From positions 1,434,907 to 1,498,906 of the forward strand of contig GG704596.1 of the NCBI GenBank assembly GCA_000161775.1: a DNA stretch of 64,000 bases, written 5' to 3'. The notes beneath the pieces were generated by a model. It worked only from the letters and a program-made list of their open reading frames with translations. It had not been told where the DNA came from and did not search any database. The position numbers were made by a program, and so were the translations under genes. This stretch comes from Ruegeria lacuscaerulensis ITI-1157. Its GTDB lineage: Bacteria; Pseudomonadota; Alphaproteobacteria; Rhodobacterales; Rhodobacteraceae. Below are positions 37,021 to 45,930 of the stretch, one piece after another. The number at the start of each line of letters is the position of its first letter. The first letter of the stretch is position 1.

Positions 37021-37055
37021 GGCGACACCGGTATAGGCTTGGGGACCAGGAAACC

Positions 37056-37069
37056 TTGACCGAGATCAA
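37056..37069. promoter_or_regulatory. FNR/FnrL box between hemN and fnrL
   Basis: TTGACCGAGATCAA fits TTGAT-N4-ATCAA with one mismatch. It is 36 bases from hemN and 12 bases before the fnrL ATG. A TATACC (minus strand, 37037-37032 region) provides a -10 for hemN. For fnrL the box would lie downstream of a TATAGG (37032-37037), a position suited to autorepression. Confidence 0.85.
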
Positions 37070-37081
37070 GTGGACGCGCGC

Positions 37082-37825
37082 ATGACCCTGAATACCCTCG
37101 TTGACCACGCCAATTGCGAAGATTGCCCAATTCGGCATCGGGCCGTGTGCGCACGCTGTGATGCGGACGAACTGACCGTGCTCGAAGAAATCAAGTATTA
37201 CCGCAGCTTCGAAGCCGGTCAGACGATCATCTGGTCGGGTGACCAGATGAATTTCGTGGGGTCGGTCGTGTCCGGGATCGCGACCCTGACGCAGACGATG
37301 GAGGACGGGCGCACGCAGATGGTGGGCTTGTTGCTGCCCAGCGATTTCGTCGGCCGCCCGGGCCGCGAATCGGCCGCCTATGACGTGGTGGCCACCACCG
37401 ACTTGGTCATGTGCTGTTTCCGCAAGAAGCCGTTCGAAGACCTGATGAACCGCACCCCGCATATCGCGCAGCGCCTGTTGCAGATGACGCTGGACGAACT
37501 GGATGCCGCGCGCGAATGGATGCTGGTTCTGGGGCGCAAGACCGCGCGCGAGAAGATCGCCAGCCTGCTGTCGATCATCGCCCGTCGGGATGCTTCGGCC
37601 AGTGCAAAAGGGCTCTCGGGACCGATCGTGTTCGATCTGCCGCTGACGCGCGAGGCGATGGCCGATTATCTGGGCCTGACGCTGGAAACGGTCAGCCGTC
37701 AGATCTCGGCCCTCAAGAAGGACAAGGTGATCCTGCTGGAAGGCAAGCGCCACGTCACCGTGCCGGATATCGGTCGCTTGATGGAAGAGGCCGGCGACGA
37801 TGCCGATGGCGGCTGTCTGGTTTGA
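37082..37825 (+). CDS. fnrL: Oxygen-sensing Crp/Fnr regulator FnrL
   Basis: 247 residues. Cys12, Cys15 and Cys23 (CEDCPIRHRAVC) plus Cys111/112 (VMCCF) can hold the oxygen-labile [4Fe-4S] cluster of FnrL. The cyclic-nucleotide-like barrel is followed by a long dimer helix and the helix-turn-helix LTREAMADYLGLTLETVSRQ with the E-xx-SR recognition pattern of Fnr. It should activate hemN and the cco genes at low oxygen through the FNR boxes seen here. ATG 37082 is taken as start; a GTG at 37070 is closer to the box. No clear ribosome-binding site precedes either. Confidence 0.93.
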   Translation: MTLNTLVDHANCEDCPIRHRAVCARCDADELTVLEEIKYYRSFEAGQTIIWSGDQMNFVGSVVSGIATLTQTMEDGRTQMVGLLLPSDFVGRPGRESAAYDVVATTDLVMCCFRKKPFEDLMNRTPHIAQRLLQMTLDELDAAREWMLVLGRKTAREKIASLLSIIARRDASASAKGLSGPIVFDLPLTREAMADYLGLTLETVSRQISALKKDKVILLEGKRHVTVPDIGRLMEEAGDDADGGCLV

Positions 37826-37845
37826 CGGGGCCATACCCGACGATA

Positions 37846-37862
37846 TTGGCGCGTGACGCCAA
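37846..37862 (+). terminator. Short hairpin after fnrL
   Basis: TTGGCG-CGTGA-CGCCAA at 37846-37862, 20 bases after the fnrL stop. No T-run follows. Confidence 0.4.
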
Positions 37863-37914
37863 GGTGCGTCCATGCTCTAAATAAGGGCGCATATACCAAA
37901 ATCAGGGAGCGGTC

Positions 37915-38169
37915 ATGGAATTCAGCAGTATTTTGGCGATGTTGTTCATCGGCGCAATTGCCGGCTGGCTGTCTGGCAAGATCATGTCGGGCCGCGGGTT
38001 TGGCCTGATCGGCAACATCATCGTCGGGATTGTCGGTGCGTTTCTGGCGGGGATGATCTTTCCGGCGCTTGGGTTTTCGGTGGGCGGCGGGGTTTTCTCG
38101 TCGATCTTCTTCGCTACGATCGGGGCGGTGATCCTTTTGTTCCTGATCGGCCTGATCAAGAAGGTCTGA
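37915..38169 (+). CDS. GlsB/YeaQ/YmgE family membrane protein
   Basis: 84 residues, almost entirely hydrophobic, with three membrane helices. GAIAGWLSGKIMSGRGFGLI and NIIVGIVGAFLAG are the family's glycine-rich repeats (transglycosylase-associated Pfam family). These proteins are induced by stress; the biochemical role is unknown. GGGAG lies upstream of the ATG. Confidence 0.88.
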   Translation: MEFSSILAMLFIGAIAGWLSGKIMSGRGFGLIGNIIVGIVGAFLAGMIFPALGFSVGGGVFSSIFFATIGAVILLFLIGLIKKV

Positions 38170-38176
38170 AACGGAA

Positions 38177-38210
38177 GGCCGCCCCGACCCGAGGCGGCCG
38201 ACCCTGTTTT
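38177..38210. terminator. Hairpin between convergent ymgE-like and usp genes
   Basis: GGCCGCC (38177-38183) pairs with GGCGGCC (38193-38199); TGTTTT follows on the plus strand. It lies in the 44-base gap between convergent genes. Confidence 0.6.
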
Positions 38211-38213
38211 CCG

Positions 38214-39053
38214 TCAATGCGCCATGAAGACGGGCACGGCGGATTTTTCCAGCATGTTTCGCGTGGCCCCGCCCAGGATCGCCTCGCGGAAGCGCGAATG
38301 TCCGTAGGCCCCCATGACGATCATGTCGGCCGCCGTGTCCTCGGCGTGGCGGTTCAGAATGTCCGACACGCGGGTCATCGTCTTGCTGAGCACGTCGATT
38401 TCGCATTTAACTCCGTGACGGGACAGCATTTGCGACAACAGCCCCCCCGGGTCCGACCGGTCCGGGCCGTGGGCCGGCGGGTCAATCACGACGATCCGCG
38501 CCAGATCCGCCGCCATCAGGAACGGCAGGGCGAACCGAATGGCGCGCATCGCCTCGACGCTTTCGTTCCATCCGATCAGAATGGTGCGTGGCCGAGATAC
38601 GATTTCCGCGTCACCCGGCACCACCAGAACCGGGGCGTGGCCCTCGAACATCGCGGCTTCGACGATGGGCTCGGCCTCGGCGCCCCGGCCTTCGCCATAG
38701 GGTTGCGGCAGCACCACCAGGTCCGAGAATCGGGCCCGGTGGGCGACGTGCCGGCCCAAATCCGCGATCTGCGCCACGCCGCTTTCGGCTGACCAGCGCA
38801 CGCCGGACTTGCCCAGGAATTCCTCGGCGAATTTCAAGTTCTCCTCGGCCTCGGCATTGGCCCGGTTCAGGGTTTCCTGCAGGATCAACGCGTTTGCCCC
38901 GGCGTAATAATACCCGGTCTGGCTGCGATCGACGCCCAGACACAGCGCTTCGGCATGGCCATCCTGCGCTTCGGCCAAAGCGACCATCTGCTCCAGCGCC
39001 TTTTTGGCGAATTTTGTTTCCGTCACGACTGAGAGAAGCGATTTGTAAGCCAT
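38214..39053 (-). CDS. Tandem universal stress protein
   Basis: 279 residues made of two UspA-like halves. The C-terminal half has the ATP-binding signature GAYGHSRFREAILGGATRNM (G-x2-G-x9-GA). The first half is more diverged and lacks it. The start MAYKSLLSVV at 39053 is the usual opening. Divergent from ccoN, with an FNR box in the gap closer to ccoN. Universal stress genes next to cbb3 oxidase genes are common and suggest a role in low-oxygen survival. Confidence 0.88.
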   Translation of the reverse strand: MAYKSLLSVVTETKFAKKALEQMVALAEAQDGHAEALCLGVDRSQTGYYYAGANALILQETLNRANAEAEENLKFAEEFLGKSGVRWSAESGVAQIADLGRHVAHRARFSDLVVLPQPYGEGRGAEAEPIVEAAMFEGHAPVLVVPGDAEIVSRPRTILIGWNESVEAMRAIRFALPFLMAADLARIVVIDPPAHGPDRSDPGGLLSQMLSRHGVKCEIDVLSKTMTRVSDILNRHAEDTAADMIVMGAYGHSRFREAILGGATRNMLEKSAVPVFMAH

Positions 39054-39141
39054 TTTGACCTCATTGTTCGGCTGCCCGGTGCGACACATTCAGGCAGACC
39101 CTTCATTTGGTAATGCGTCTCATAGTTTTCGTTATATTGTC

Positions 39142-39155
39142 TTGATGCAGATCAA
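39142..39155. promoter_or_regulatory. FNR/FnrL box upstream of ccoN
   Basis: TTGATGCAGATCAA is a perfect match to TTGAT-N4-ATCAA. Its centre (39148.5) predicts a class II start near 39190, about 60 bases before the ccoN ATG. It may also act on the divergent usp gene. Confidence 0.92.
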
Positions 39156-39248
39156 AGCAGTATAGCCTGCGGTTGGCCGATACAGCGGGCAGTCAAAAAA
39201 GCCGCGCGCGGCAGAAGAATCGCGTGCGGCATGGCAAAGGGACGCAAT

Positions 39249-40856
39249 ATGTCGAATTACATCAAGCTGATCGCGCTTGGTCTGGTCACGCTGTTCGCGG
39301 CGATCGGAACCAACTATGCGCGGGATTTGGCGTATCAGGTACATGCGATACTGGTGATGCTGATCGCCGGTGGTCTGTTCATCTGGACGCTTCGCAACAC
39401 CGAAGAGCCCGACATTCTTGTCGATCGCTCGGGGGAATACATGGACGGCGTGATCCGCTATGGCGTGATCGCAACCGCCTTTTGGGGCGTCGTTGGATTC
39501 CTTGCAGGTACGTTCATCGCATTTCAACTGGCTTTCCCGGTGCTCAATTTCGAATGGGCCGAGGGATACCTGAACTTTGGCCGTCTGCGTCCGCTGCACA
39601 CCTCGGCCGTGATCTTCGCCTTTGGCGGCAACGCGCTGATCGCCACGTCCTTCTACGTGGTGCAACGCACCAGCGCGGCGCGGCTGTGGGGCGGAAACCT
39701 GGCCTGGTTCGTGTTCTGGGGCTATCAGCTGTTCATCGTGCTGGCCGCGACCGGCTATCTGCTGGGCGGGACCCAGTCCAAGGAATATGCCGAGCCTGAA
39801 TGGTATGTCGATCTGTGGCTGACCATCGTCTGGGTGGCCTATCTGGCCGTGTTCCTGGGCACGATCGTGAAACGGAAAGAGCCGCATATCTATGTGGCCA
39901 ACTGGTTCTACCTGGCCTTCATCGTGACCATCGCGATGCTGCACCTGGTCAACAACATGACCCTGCCGGTCAGCATCTGGGGCTCGAAGTCGGTGATCGT
40001 CTGGTCGGGCGTTCAGGACGCCATGATCCAGTGGTGGTACGGCCACAACGCCGTGGGCTTTTTCCTGACCGCCGGTTTCCTGGGCATGATGTATTATTTC
40101 ATCCCGAAACAGGCCGAACGTCCCGTATTCAGCTACAAGCTGTCGATCATCCACTTCTGGGCGCTGATCTTCCTTTATATCTGGGCCGGTCCGCACCACC
40201 TGCACTATACCGCGCTGCCTGACTGGGCCTCGACGCTGGGCATGGTGTTCTCGGTCGTTCTGTGGATGCCCTCGTGGGGTGGCATGATCAACGGCCTGAT
40301 GACCCTTTCGGGCGCATGGGACAAGCTGCGTACCGACCCGGTGATCCGCATGATGGTCATCTCGGTCGGCTTCTACGGCATGTCCACCTTCGAAGGTCCG
40401 ATGATGTCGATCCGCGCGGTGAACTCGCTGTCGCACTACACCGACTGGACCATCGGCCACGTGCACTCGGGCGCGCTGGGCTGGAACGGCATGATCACCT
40501 TCGGTGCGCTGTACTTCCTAGTGCCGGTTCTGTGGAAGCGCGAGCGCCTGTATTCGCTGCAGATGGTCAGCTGGCACTTCTGGCTCGCCACCATCGGCAT
40601 CGTGCTCTACGCCGCGTCGATGTGGGTTACCGGCATCATGGAAGGCCTGATGTGGCGTGAAGTGGACGCCAACGGCTTCCTGGTGAACTCGTTCGCCGAC
40701 ACCGTGGCCGCCAAGTTCCCGATGTATGTGGTGCGTGCGCTGGGTGGTGTTCTGTACGTCACCGGCGCCCTGATCATGTGCTACAACCTGTGGATGACCG
40801 TCCGTCGGGCACCGGCCAAAGAGGCCAGCCTGACCGTCGCGGTCCCGGCTGAATAA
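39249..40856 (+). CDS. ccoN: cbb3-type cytochrome c oxidase subunit I
   Basis: 535 residues with about 12 to 14 membrane helices. It contains the conserved histidines for low-spin heme b, high-spin heme b3 and CuB ([62 protein letters not shown]). This is the high-affinity oxygen-reducing core. Start at 39249 has AAGGGA six bases upstream; an ATG at 39231 is in frame. First gene of ccoNOQP, under the FNR box. Confidence 0.97.
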   Translation: MSNYIKLIALGLVTLFAAIGTNYARDLAYQVHAILVMLIAGGLFIWTLRNTEEPDILVDRSGEYMDGVIRYGVIATAFWGVVGFLAGTFIAFQLAFPVLNFEWAEGYLNFGRLRPLHTSAVIFAFGGNALIATSFYVVQRTSAARLWGGNLAWFVFWGYQLFIVLAATGYLLGGTQSKEYAEPEWYVDLWLTIVWVAYLAVFLGTIVKRKEPHIYVANWFYLAFIVTIAMLHLVNNMTLPVSIWGSKSVIVWSGVQDAMIQWWYGHNAVGFFLTAGFLGMMYYFIPKQAERPVFSYKLSIIHFWALIFLYIWAGPHHLHYTALPDWASTLGMVFSVVLWMPSWGGMINGLMTLSGAWDKLRTDPVIRMMVISVGFYGMSTFEGPMMSIRAVNSLSHYTDWTIGHVHSGALGWNGMITFGALYFLVPVLWKRERLYSLQMVSWHFWLATIGIVLYAASMWVTGIMEGLMWREVDANGFLVNSFADTVAAKFPMYVVRALGGVLYVTGALIMCYNLWMTVRRAPAKEASLTVAVPAE

Positions 40857-40870
40857 GGAGGGCCGGAGCA

Positions 40871-41599
40871 ATGGCAATTCTCGACAAACACAAGATCCTC
40901 GAGACCAACGCGTCCCTCCTGCTGATCTTCAGCTTCCTGGTCGTGACCATCGGTGGCATCGTACAGATCACGCCTCTGTTCTACCTTGAGAACACCATCG
41001 AGAAGGTGGAGGGTATGCGGCCCTACACCCCTCTCGAGATGGCGGGGCGCGAGATCTACATCCGCGAAGGCTGCTATGTCTGCCACAGCCAGATGATCCG
41101 CCCGATGCGGGACGAGGTCGAGCGTTATGGCCACTATTCGCTGGCAGCCGAGTCGATGTATGACCACCCGTTCCAGTGGGGGTCCAAGCGGACCGGTCCC
41201 GATCTGGCCCGCGTGGGCGGCCGGTATTCCGACCAATGGCATGTGGACCATCTGCGTGATCCGCAATCGGTGGTGCCGGAATCGGTGATGCCGAAATACG
41301 GCTTCCTCGAACGGCGCAAGCTGGACGGAAAGTATATCGGCGACATCATGGCGACGAACGCGGCGCTTGGCACGCCCTATACCGACGAGATGCTGGAGAA
41401 CGCCGAGGCCGATTTCCGCGCCCAGGCCGATCCGGACAGCGACTATGACGGTCTGCTCGAGCGCTATGGCGACAAGGTGAACGTGCGCAACTTTGACGGC
41501 CAGCCCGAGCTGACCGAAGCGGATGCGCTGATCGCCTATCTGCAGATGCTGGGGACGCTGGTCGATTTCTCGACCTTCACCCCGGACGCCAGCCGCTGA
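40871..41599 (+). CDS. ccoO: cbb3-type cytochrome c oxidase subunit II
   Basis: 242 residues with one N-terminal membrane anchor and a single heme c site, [20 protein letters not shown] (about residue 60). The axial methionine is probably in [10 protein letters not shown]. It passes electrons from CcoP to CcoN. It follows ccoN by 14 bases, with GGAGGG as ribosome-binding site. Confidence 0.97.
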   Translation: MAILDKHKILETNASLLLIFSFLVVTIGGIVQITPLFYLENTIEKVEGMRPYTPLEMAGREIYIREGCYVCHSQMIRPMRDEVERYGHYSLAAESMYDHPFQWGSKRTGPDLARVGGRYSDQWHVDHLRDPQSVVPESVMPKYGFLERRKLDGKYIGDIMATNAALGTPYTDEMLENAEADFRAQADPDSDYDGLLERYGDKVNVRNFDGQPELTEADALIAYLQMLGTLVDFSTFTPDASR

Positions 41600-41610
41600 C
41601 GGAGGGTGTG

Positions 41611-41796
41611 ATGGAAGACTACACAATTCTCAGGCAATTCGCCGACAGCTGGATGCTGCTGGTCCTGTTTGCCTTCTTCACCGGCGTCGTGATCTGGGTT
41701 TTCCGCCCCGGCGCCACGAAGGAATACCAGGACACCGCAAACATTCCCTTTCGGCACCAAGACAAACCGGCCACATCTCAGGAGGCGCGGAAATGA
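41611..41796 (+). CDS. ccoQ: cbb3-type oxidase small subunit CcoQ
   Basis: 61 residues with one membrane helix ([19 protein letters not shown]) followed by a polar tail. ATG 41611 has GGAGG six bases upstream; a GTG one codon earlier is also possible. CcoQ stabilises the assembled oxidase. Its stop overlaps ccoP by four bases. Confidence 0.92.
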   Translation: MEDYTILRQFADSWMLLVLFAFFTGVVIWVFRPGATKEYQDTANIPFRHQDKPATSQEARK

Positions 41797-42656
41797 GTAA
41801 TACACCAGAAAAGCAGCCGGGTGATCCCAAGACGACGGGCCACTCGTGGGACGGGATCGAGGAATTCGACAACCCGATGCCGCGCTGGTGGCTGTGGACC
41901 TTCTACGCCACGATAGTTTGGGGTGTGATCTATACGATCCTGTACCCGGCCTGGCCGTTGGTGCAGTCGGCGACCGCCGGTGTGCTGGGCTGGTCCACGC
42001 GGGCCAACGTCCAGCAGGAAATCGTCGAGTTCGAAGAGCGCAACGCGCCGCTGAACGCTGCCCTGGTCGCGACTCCGCTTGAGGATCTCTCTAAGGATCC
42101 CAACCTGCAGCAATACGCGGTCAATGCGGGCGGCGCGGTCTTCCGCACCTGGTGTGCGCAGTGCCACGGTTCGGGCGCGCAGGGGGCCAAGGGCTTCCCC
42201 AACCTGCTTGACGACGCCTGGCTGTGGGGAGGCACGCTTGAGGACATCGTCCACACAGTTGCTCACGGTATCCGCAACGAAGAAAGCGACGAAGCCCGCT
42301 ACTCCGAGATGCCGGCCTTCGGTGAGATCCTCGAACCCGAGGAAATCAGGCAGGTCGTCCAGTACGTGATGTCGCTGAGCGGCGCCCAGACCGATGATGC
42401 GGCGGCGCAGGCCGGCAAGGTCGTGTTCGAAGACAACTGCGCGGCCTGCCATGGTGAGGACGGCAAGGGCGACGTGACCCAAGGCGCTCCGAACCTGACC
42501 GATGCGATCTGGCTGTATGGCGGGGATGAAAAGACCCTGACCGAGACGGTGACCTACAGTCGGTTCGGCGTGATGCCCGCCTGGCAGAACCGCCTGACCG
42601 AAGCGCAGATCCGCGCGGTTTCCGCCTATGTCCACCAATTGGGTGGTGGTCAGTAG
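41793..42656 (+). CDS. ccoP: cbb3-type oxidase diheme cytochrome c subunit III
   Basis: 287 residues. An N-terminal FixP_N region ([20 protein letters not shown]) with one helix precedes two heme c domains: [18 protein letters not shown] and [20 protein letters not shown]. It accepts electrons from soluble or membrane cytochromes such as the CycM-like protein above. Overlaps ccoQ. Two hairpins follow, ending the ccoNOQP unit. Confidence 0.97.
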   Translation: MSNTPEKQPGDPKTTGHSWDGIEEFDNPMPRWWLWTFYATIVWGVIYTILYPAWPLVQSATAGVLGWSTRANVQQEIVEFEERNAPLNAALVATPLEDLSKDPNLQQYAVNAGGAVFRTWCAQCHGSGAQGAKGFPNLLDDAWLWGGTLEDIVHTVAHGIRNEESDEARYSEMPAFGEILEPEEIRQVVQYVMSLSGAQTDDAAAQAGKVVFEDNCAACHGEDGKGDVTQGAPNLTDAIWLYGGDEKTLTETVTYSRFGVMPAWQNRLTEAQIRAVSAYVHQLGGGQ

Positions 42657-42667
42657 GTACAAGAACA

Positions 42668-42693
42668 CCTTCGGGCGGCTCGCCGCCCGAAGG
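42668..42693 (+). terminator. First hairpin after ccoP
   Basis: CCTTCGGGCGGC (42668-42679) and GCCGCCCGAAGG (42682-42693) are perfectly complementary. No T-run; may protect the ccoNOQP mRNA end. Confidence 0.6.
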
Positions 42694-42697
42694 CCAG

Positions 42698-42753
42698 GGT
42701 GCCGGCTGTTCCATCTGTTCGCGCGTTTCCTGAACAGCCGGCACCGCATTTTC
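42698..42753 (+). terminator. Second, long hairpin after ccoP
   Basis: GGTGCCGGCTGTTC (42698-42711) pairs perfectly over 14 bases with GAACAGCCGGCACC (42732-42745) across a 20-base loop, followed by GCATTTTCC. Likely the real transcription end of ccoNOQP. Confidence 0.65.
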
Positions 42754-42805
42754 CGAAAATAGTGCTGACAATGGCCCCGGTCCAGCGCTGGCAAGCAACC
42801 CGATC

Positions 42806-42967
42806 CTAAAGGTTGCGCGGATCCAACTCGCGGCTCTTGCTGATCCACCAGTGTCCGGCCGGCAGCCATCTTTTCCGTTTTGGTGCATTCGGTTTGGGCG
42901 CATCGCGCAGCTTGGGTGCGTTCAACCGCGTGGCGGTCATGAAGGACGCGGCGTAGATGTTCAGCAT
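42806..42967 (-). CDS. Small basic hypothetical protein, 53 residues
   Basis: It starts MLNIYAASFMTATRLNAPKL at 42967, with AGGAG eight bases upstream, and stops with TAG at 42806-42808. The centre is rich in Lys, Arg and Pro (PKPNAPKRKRW) and the end reads WWISKSRELDPRNL. It has one weakly hydrophobic stretch and no known domain. Divergent position relative to the LysR gene and a shared LysR-type palindrome suggest that LysR once controlled it. Coding status is supported by the ribosome-binding site and placement only. Confidence 0.55.
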   Translation of the reverse strand: MLNIYAASFMTATRLNAPKLRDAPKPNAPKRKRWLPAGHWWISKSRELDPRNL

Positions 42968-43047
42968 GGTCTTTCTCCTGATGCGATGAACTCGGGTTCC
43001 AGCATCAGCTCTTGACCGGATATTTGCGACTCAATTACCGTGTCCAG

Positions 43048-43066
43048 ATGTAAGTTGAGGTTACAT
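43048..43066. promoter_or_regulatory. LysR-type T-N11-A palindrome
   Basis: ATGTAA-N7-TTACAT directly precedes the ATG of the LysR gene (43067) and lies 80 bases from the small divergent gene. It contains the T-N11-A core that LysR regulators bind. Confidence 0.65.
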
Positions 43067-43942
43067 ATGGACTGGCTGAACCTTCCGCCTTTGGCGGCGC
43101 TGCGGGCTTTTGCAGCCTTTGCCGAGCACAGAAATATCGTCAAGGCCGGGGCTGCGTTGAATGTAAGCCATGCTGCTATAAGCTAGCAGTTGCGCGCACT
43201 TGAGACACATCTGGGCGTGACCCTGTTGGACCGGACGGGCAAAACGCTGGTCCTGACATCGGATGGCGAACACTTGGCCCGCGGCGTTCAGCTGGGGTTC
43301 GGCGCCATCCATGCGGCGGTCTCGGACCTGGTGAACGCGGGCGAGGATCGGCCGGTGCATGTTTCGCTGACCGCCTCATTCGCGGCTTCATGGTTGATGC
43401 CCCGGCTGCCGATGTTCCGGTCGGATCATCCCGGGATCGATCTGACCTTGGATCCGTCACCCGAACTGGTCGATCTGCGCCCCGGCGGGGTGGATGTCGC
43501 GATTCGATACGGGGCAGGCGACTGGCCGGGCGTCCGGTCCGAGATGTTGCTGCAAACTCCGATGGTCATCGTCGCCGCCCCCAGTCTTTTGGGGTCCAGG
43601 TCCGAATGGTCGCCGGCTGATCTGGCCCGGTTGCCCTGGCTCGAAGAGGTGGGCACGACCGAAGCCAGCACATGGCTGGCCCAACATGGGGCGGCCATGG
43701 ATCCCGGCGCCGGACGGACCAGTCTGCCGGGCAATCTGGTCCTTGAGGGCGTACGCGCGGGGCAGGGTGTCACGGTGACGGTGCGACATTTCGTCGAACG
43801 TGATATCTTGGCCGGAAGACTGGTTGAACTGCATGTCGCACCGGACGCCCGAGGGTATCACATCGTGACGGCGCAAACGCCGCAGAGAAAGGCGGTGAAG
43901 ACGTTCGTCGGGTGGCTGAAACGCCAAGTGAACCAGGTGTGA
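43067..43942 (+). pseudogene. LysR-family regulator (GcvA-like) interrupted by one amber codon
   Basis: From ATG 43067 the frame reads MDWLNLPPLAALRAFAAFAE, then LNVSHAAIS, then TAG (43184-43186, codon 40), then QLRALETHLGVTLLDRTGK and a full substrate-binding domain to TGA at 43942. Homologues have SQQLRALE here, so one C-to-T change (CAG to TAG) explains the stop. The rest is intact and in frame, which implies a very recent event or a sequence error. Without readthrough the product is a 39-residue fragment. Reinitiation at 43190 or later would lack the DNA-binding helix. It splits ccoNOQP from ccoGHIS. Confidence 0.88.
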
Positions 43943-43967
43943 CAAAAGATGCCTGTACGATGCGCTT

Positions 43968-43981
43968 TTGACCCATGTCAA
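43968..43981 (+). promoter_or_regulatory. FNR/FnrL box upstream of ccoG
   Basis: TTGACCCATGTCAA matches TTGAT-N4-ATCAA at all but the two inner bases (C and G). The centre at 43974.5 predicts a start near 44016, between the box and the GTG start of ccoG. This makes ccoGHIS a separate FnrL-controlled unit. Confidence 0.75.
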
Positions 43982-44042
43982 AGTTGACGCGTTCATGATC
44001 TGGAACAAGTCGCCAGAAAACAGCCTGATCCGGAGCCAGCCC

Positions 44043-45464
44043 GTGAGCGATTCCAATCCCGCCCCCAGCCTTTATGCCGCCCGAGAGCCGATCTTTCCCA
44101 GACGCGTGTCAGGCAAGTTCCGCAACCTCAAATGGATCATCATGGTCGTCACGCTGGGAATTTACTACATTACCCCCTGGATACGCTGGGACCGAGGCCC
44201 CAGCCTGCCGGACCAGGCGGTGCTGTTGGATCTGGCGAACCGACGGTTTTATTTCTTCTGGATCGAGATCTGGCCGCACGAATTCTACTTCGTGGCGGGT
44301 CTGCTCATCATGGCCGGTCTGGGGTTGTTTCTGTTCACCTCGGCGCTTGGGCGCGTGTGGTGCGGATATGCCTGCCCGCAAACGGTCTGGACCGATTTGT
44401 TCATCCTGGTCGAGCGCTGGATCGAGGGTGACCGCAACGCCCGCCTGCGCTTGCACCGTCAGAAAAAGTTGGACTTTCGCAAGGCGCGGCTGCGCCTGAC
44501 GAAATGGACGGCCTGGTTTCTGATCGGGCTGGCCACGGGCGGGGCCTGGATCTTCTATTTTGCCGATGCGCCGACGCTGGCGCGTGATCTGGTCACCGGC
44601 AATGCCCACCCCATCGCCTATACGACGATGCTGATCCTGACCGGCACGACCTTTTTCTTCGGCGGGTTCGCGCGCGAACAGATCTGCATCTATGCCTGTC
44701 CGTGGCCGCGCATCCAGGCGGCGATGATGGACGAGGACACGCTGGTGGTGGGCTATCGCGAGTGGCGGGGAGAGCCCCGCGGCAAGGGCAAGAACCGCGA
44801 AGGGCTGGGCGACTGCATCGACTGTTATGCCTGCGTCAACGTCTGCCCGATGGGGATCGACATCCGCGACGGGCAGCAGTTGGAATGCATCACCTGCGCC
44901 CTGTGCATCGATGCCTGCGACGAAATGATGGAAAAGGTCGGCAAGCCGCGCGGCCTGATCGACTACATGGCGCTCAGCGATGAACAGCGCGAACGCGCGG
45001 GGCAGCCGCCCAAGAGCGTCTGGAAGCACATCTTCCGCCCGCGCACGATTCTGTACACCTCGCTGTGGTCGGCAGTGGGGTTTGCCCTGCTGTTCGCGCT
45101 GTTCATCCGGTCGGACATCGACCTGACGGTGGCGCCGGTGCGCAACCCGACTTTCGTGACCATGTCCGACGGGTCGATCCGCAACACCTATGACGTGCGG
45201 CTGCGCAACAAGCATGGCGAGGACCGGTTGTTCAAGCTGTCGCTGGTGGGCGATCCCGCGATGAAGCTTCAGATTGAAGGCACGCCGCTGGATACCGTGA
45301 ACGTCCCGGCGGATACCGCGCATTTGACGCGCGTGTATATTGTCGCCGACAAGGATTCGGCCCCGGCGGCGGCTGACACGACACCGGTTCGTATCTGGGT
45401 CGAGGATCTGGCCAGCGGCGAGCGGGCCTACAAGGACACCACTTTCAATGGACGTGGGGACTGA
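44043..45464 (+). CDS. ccoG: Cytochrome oxidase accessory protein CcoG (copper reductase)
   Basis: 473 residues from GTG 44043, where GGAG is seven bases upstream and the predicted mRNA start (about 44016) excludes the in-frame ATG at 43995. It begins near LYAAREPIFPRRVSGKFRN, with several membrane helices. Its cluster cysteines are GRVWCGYACPQTVW, CIYACPWPR, CIDCYACVNVCPMG and CITCALCIDACDE (polyferredoxin). An Ig-like C-terminal domain follows. CcoG reduces Cu(II) for delivery to cbb3 oxidase. ccoH follows three bases after its stop. Confidence 0.93.
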   Translation: MSDSNPAPSLYAAREPIFPRRVSGKFRNLKWIIMVVTLGIYYITPWIRWDRGPSLPDQAVLLDLANRRFYFFWIEIWPHEFYFVAGLLIMAGLGLFLFTSALGRVWCGYACPQTVWTDLFILVERWIEGDRNARLRLHRQKKLDFRKARLRLTKWTAWFLIGLATGGAWIFYFADAPTLARDLVTGNAHPIAYTTMLILTGTTFFFGGFAREQICIYACPWPRIQAAMMDEDTLVVGYREWRGEPRGKGKNREGLGDCIDCYACVNVCPMGIDIRDGQQLECITCALCIDACDEMMEKVGKPRGLIDYMALSDEQRERAGQPPKSVWKHIFRPRTILYTSLWSAVGFALLFALFIRSDIDLTVAPVRNPTFVTMSDGSIRNTYDVRLRNKHGEDRLFKLSLVGDPAMKLQIEGTPLDTVNVPADTAHLTRVYIVADKDSAPAAADTTPVRIWVEDLASGERAYKDTTFNGRGD

Positions 45465-45467
45465 GAC

Positions 45468-45926
45468 ATGAGCGAACGGCAATTCACCGGCAAACATGCT
45501 CTGGCCGTATTTGTCGGGGCGTTCGGCGTGATCATCGCGGTCAACCTCGTTCTGGCCTACAAGGCGGTCCAGACCTTCCCGGGACTCGAGGTCAAGAACT
45601 CGTATGTGGCCAGCCAGGAGTTCAACGAACGTCTGCACGAACAGCAGGCACTGGGCTGGGACGCCACGGCTGAGACCAAGGGCGGGCTGTTGATCCTGCA
45701 CATCACCGACGCGCAGGGCGATCCGGTGCGCGTGGCCGAATTGCAGGCCGTCGTGGGGCGTGCCACCCATGTGCGCGACGATTTCACGCCGGATTTCACC
45801 TTTGACGGTGTGGCCTATTCCGCCCCGGCGACTCTGGCCAAGGGCAATTGGAACATCCGGCTGGTGGCGCGCGACCATGACGGTGCCGAGTTTTCCCGCC
45901 GCATTCCGCTGTATGTGAAGGGCTAA
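45468..45926 (+). CDS. ccoH: cbb3 oxidase assembly protein CcoH (FixH)
   Basis: 152 residues with one N-terminal membrane helix (ALAVFVGAFGVIIAVNLVLA). The adjoining AYKAVQTFPGLEVKNSYVAS is typical of FixH. It is needed for assembly of the oxidase. Tightly packed between ccoG and ccoI. Confidence 0.93.
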   Translation: MSERQFTGKHALAVFVGAFGVIIAVNLVLAYKAVQTFPGLEVKNSYVASQEFNERLHEQQALGWDATAETKGGLLILHITDAQGDPVRVAELQAVVGRATHVRDDFTPDFTFDGVAYSAPATLAKGNWNIRLVARDHDGAEFSRRIPLYVKG

Positions 45927-45930
45927 GTGG

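Noticed and set aside
43968..44042. Earlier starts for ccoG (43968 or 43995)
   Set aside because: The first is the FNR box itself and the second precedes the predicted transcription start; the GTG at 44043 has a proper ribosome-binding site.
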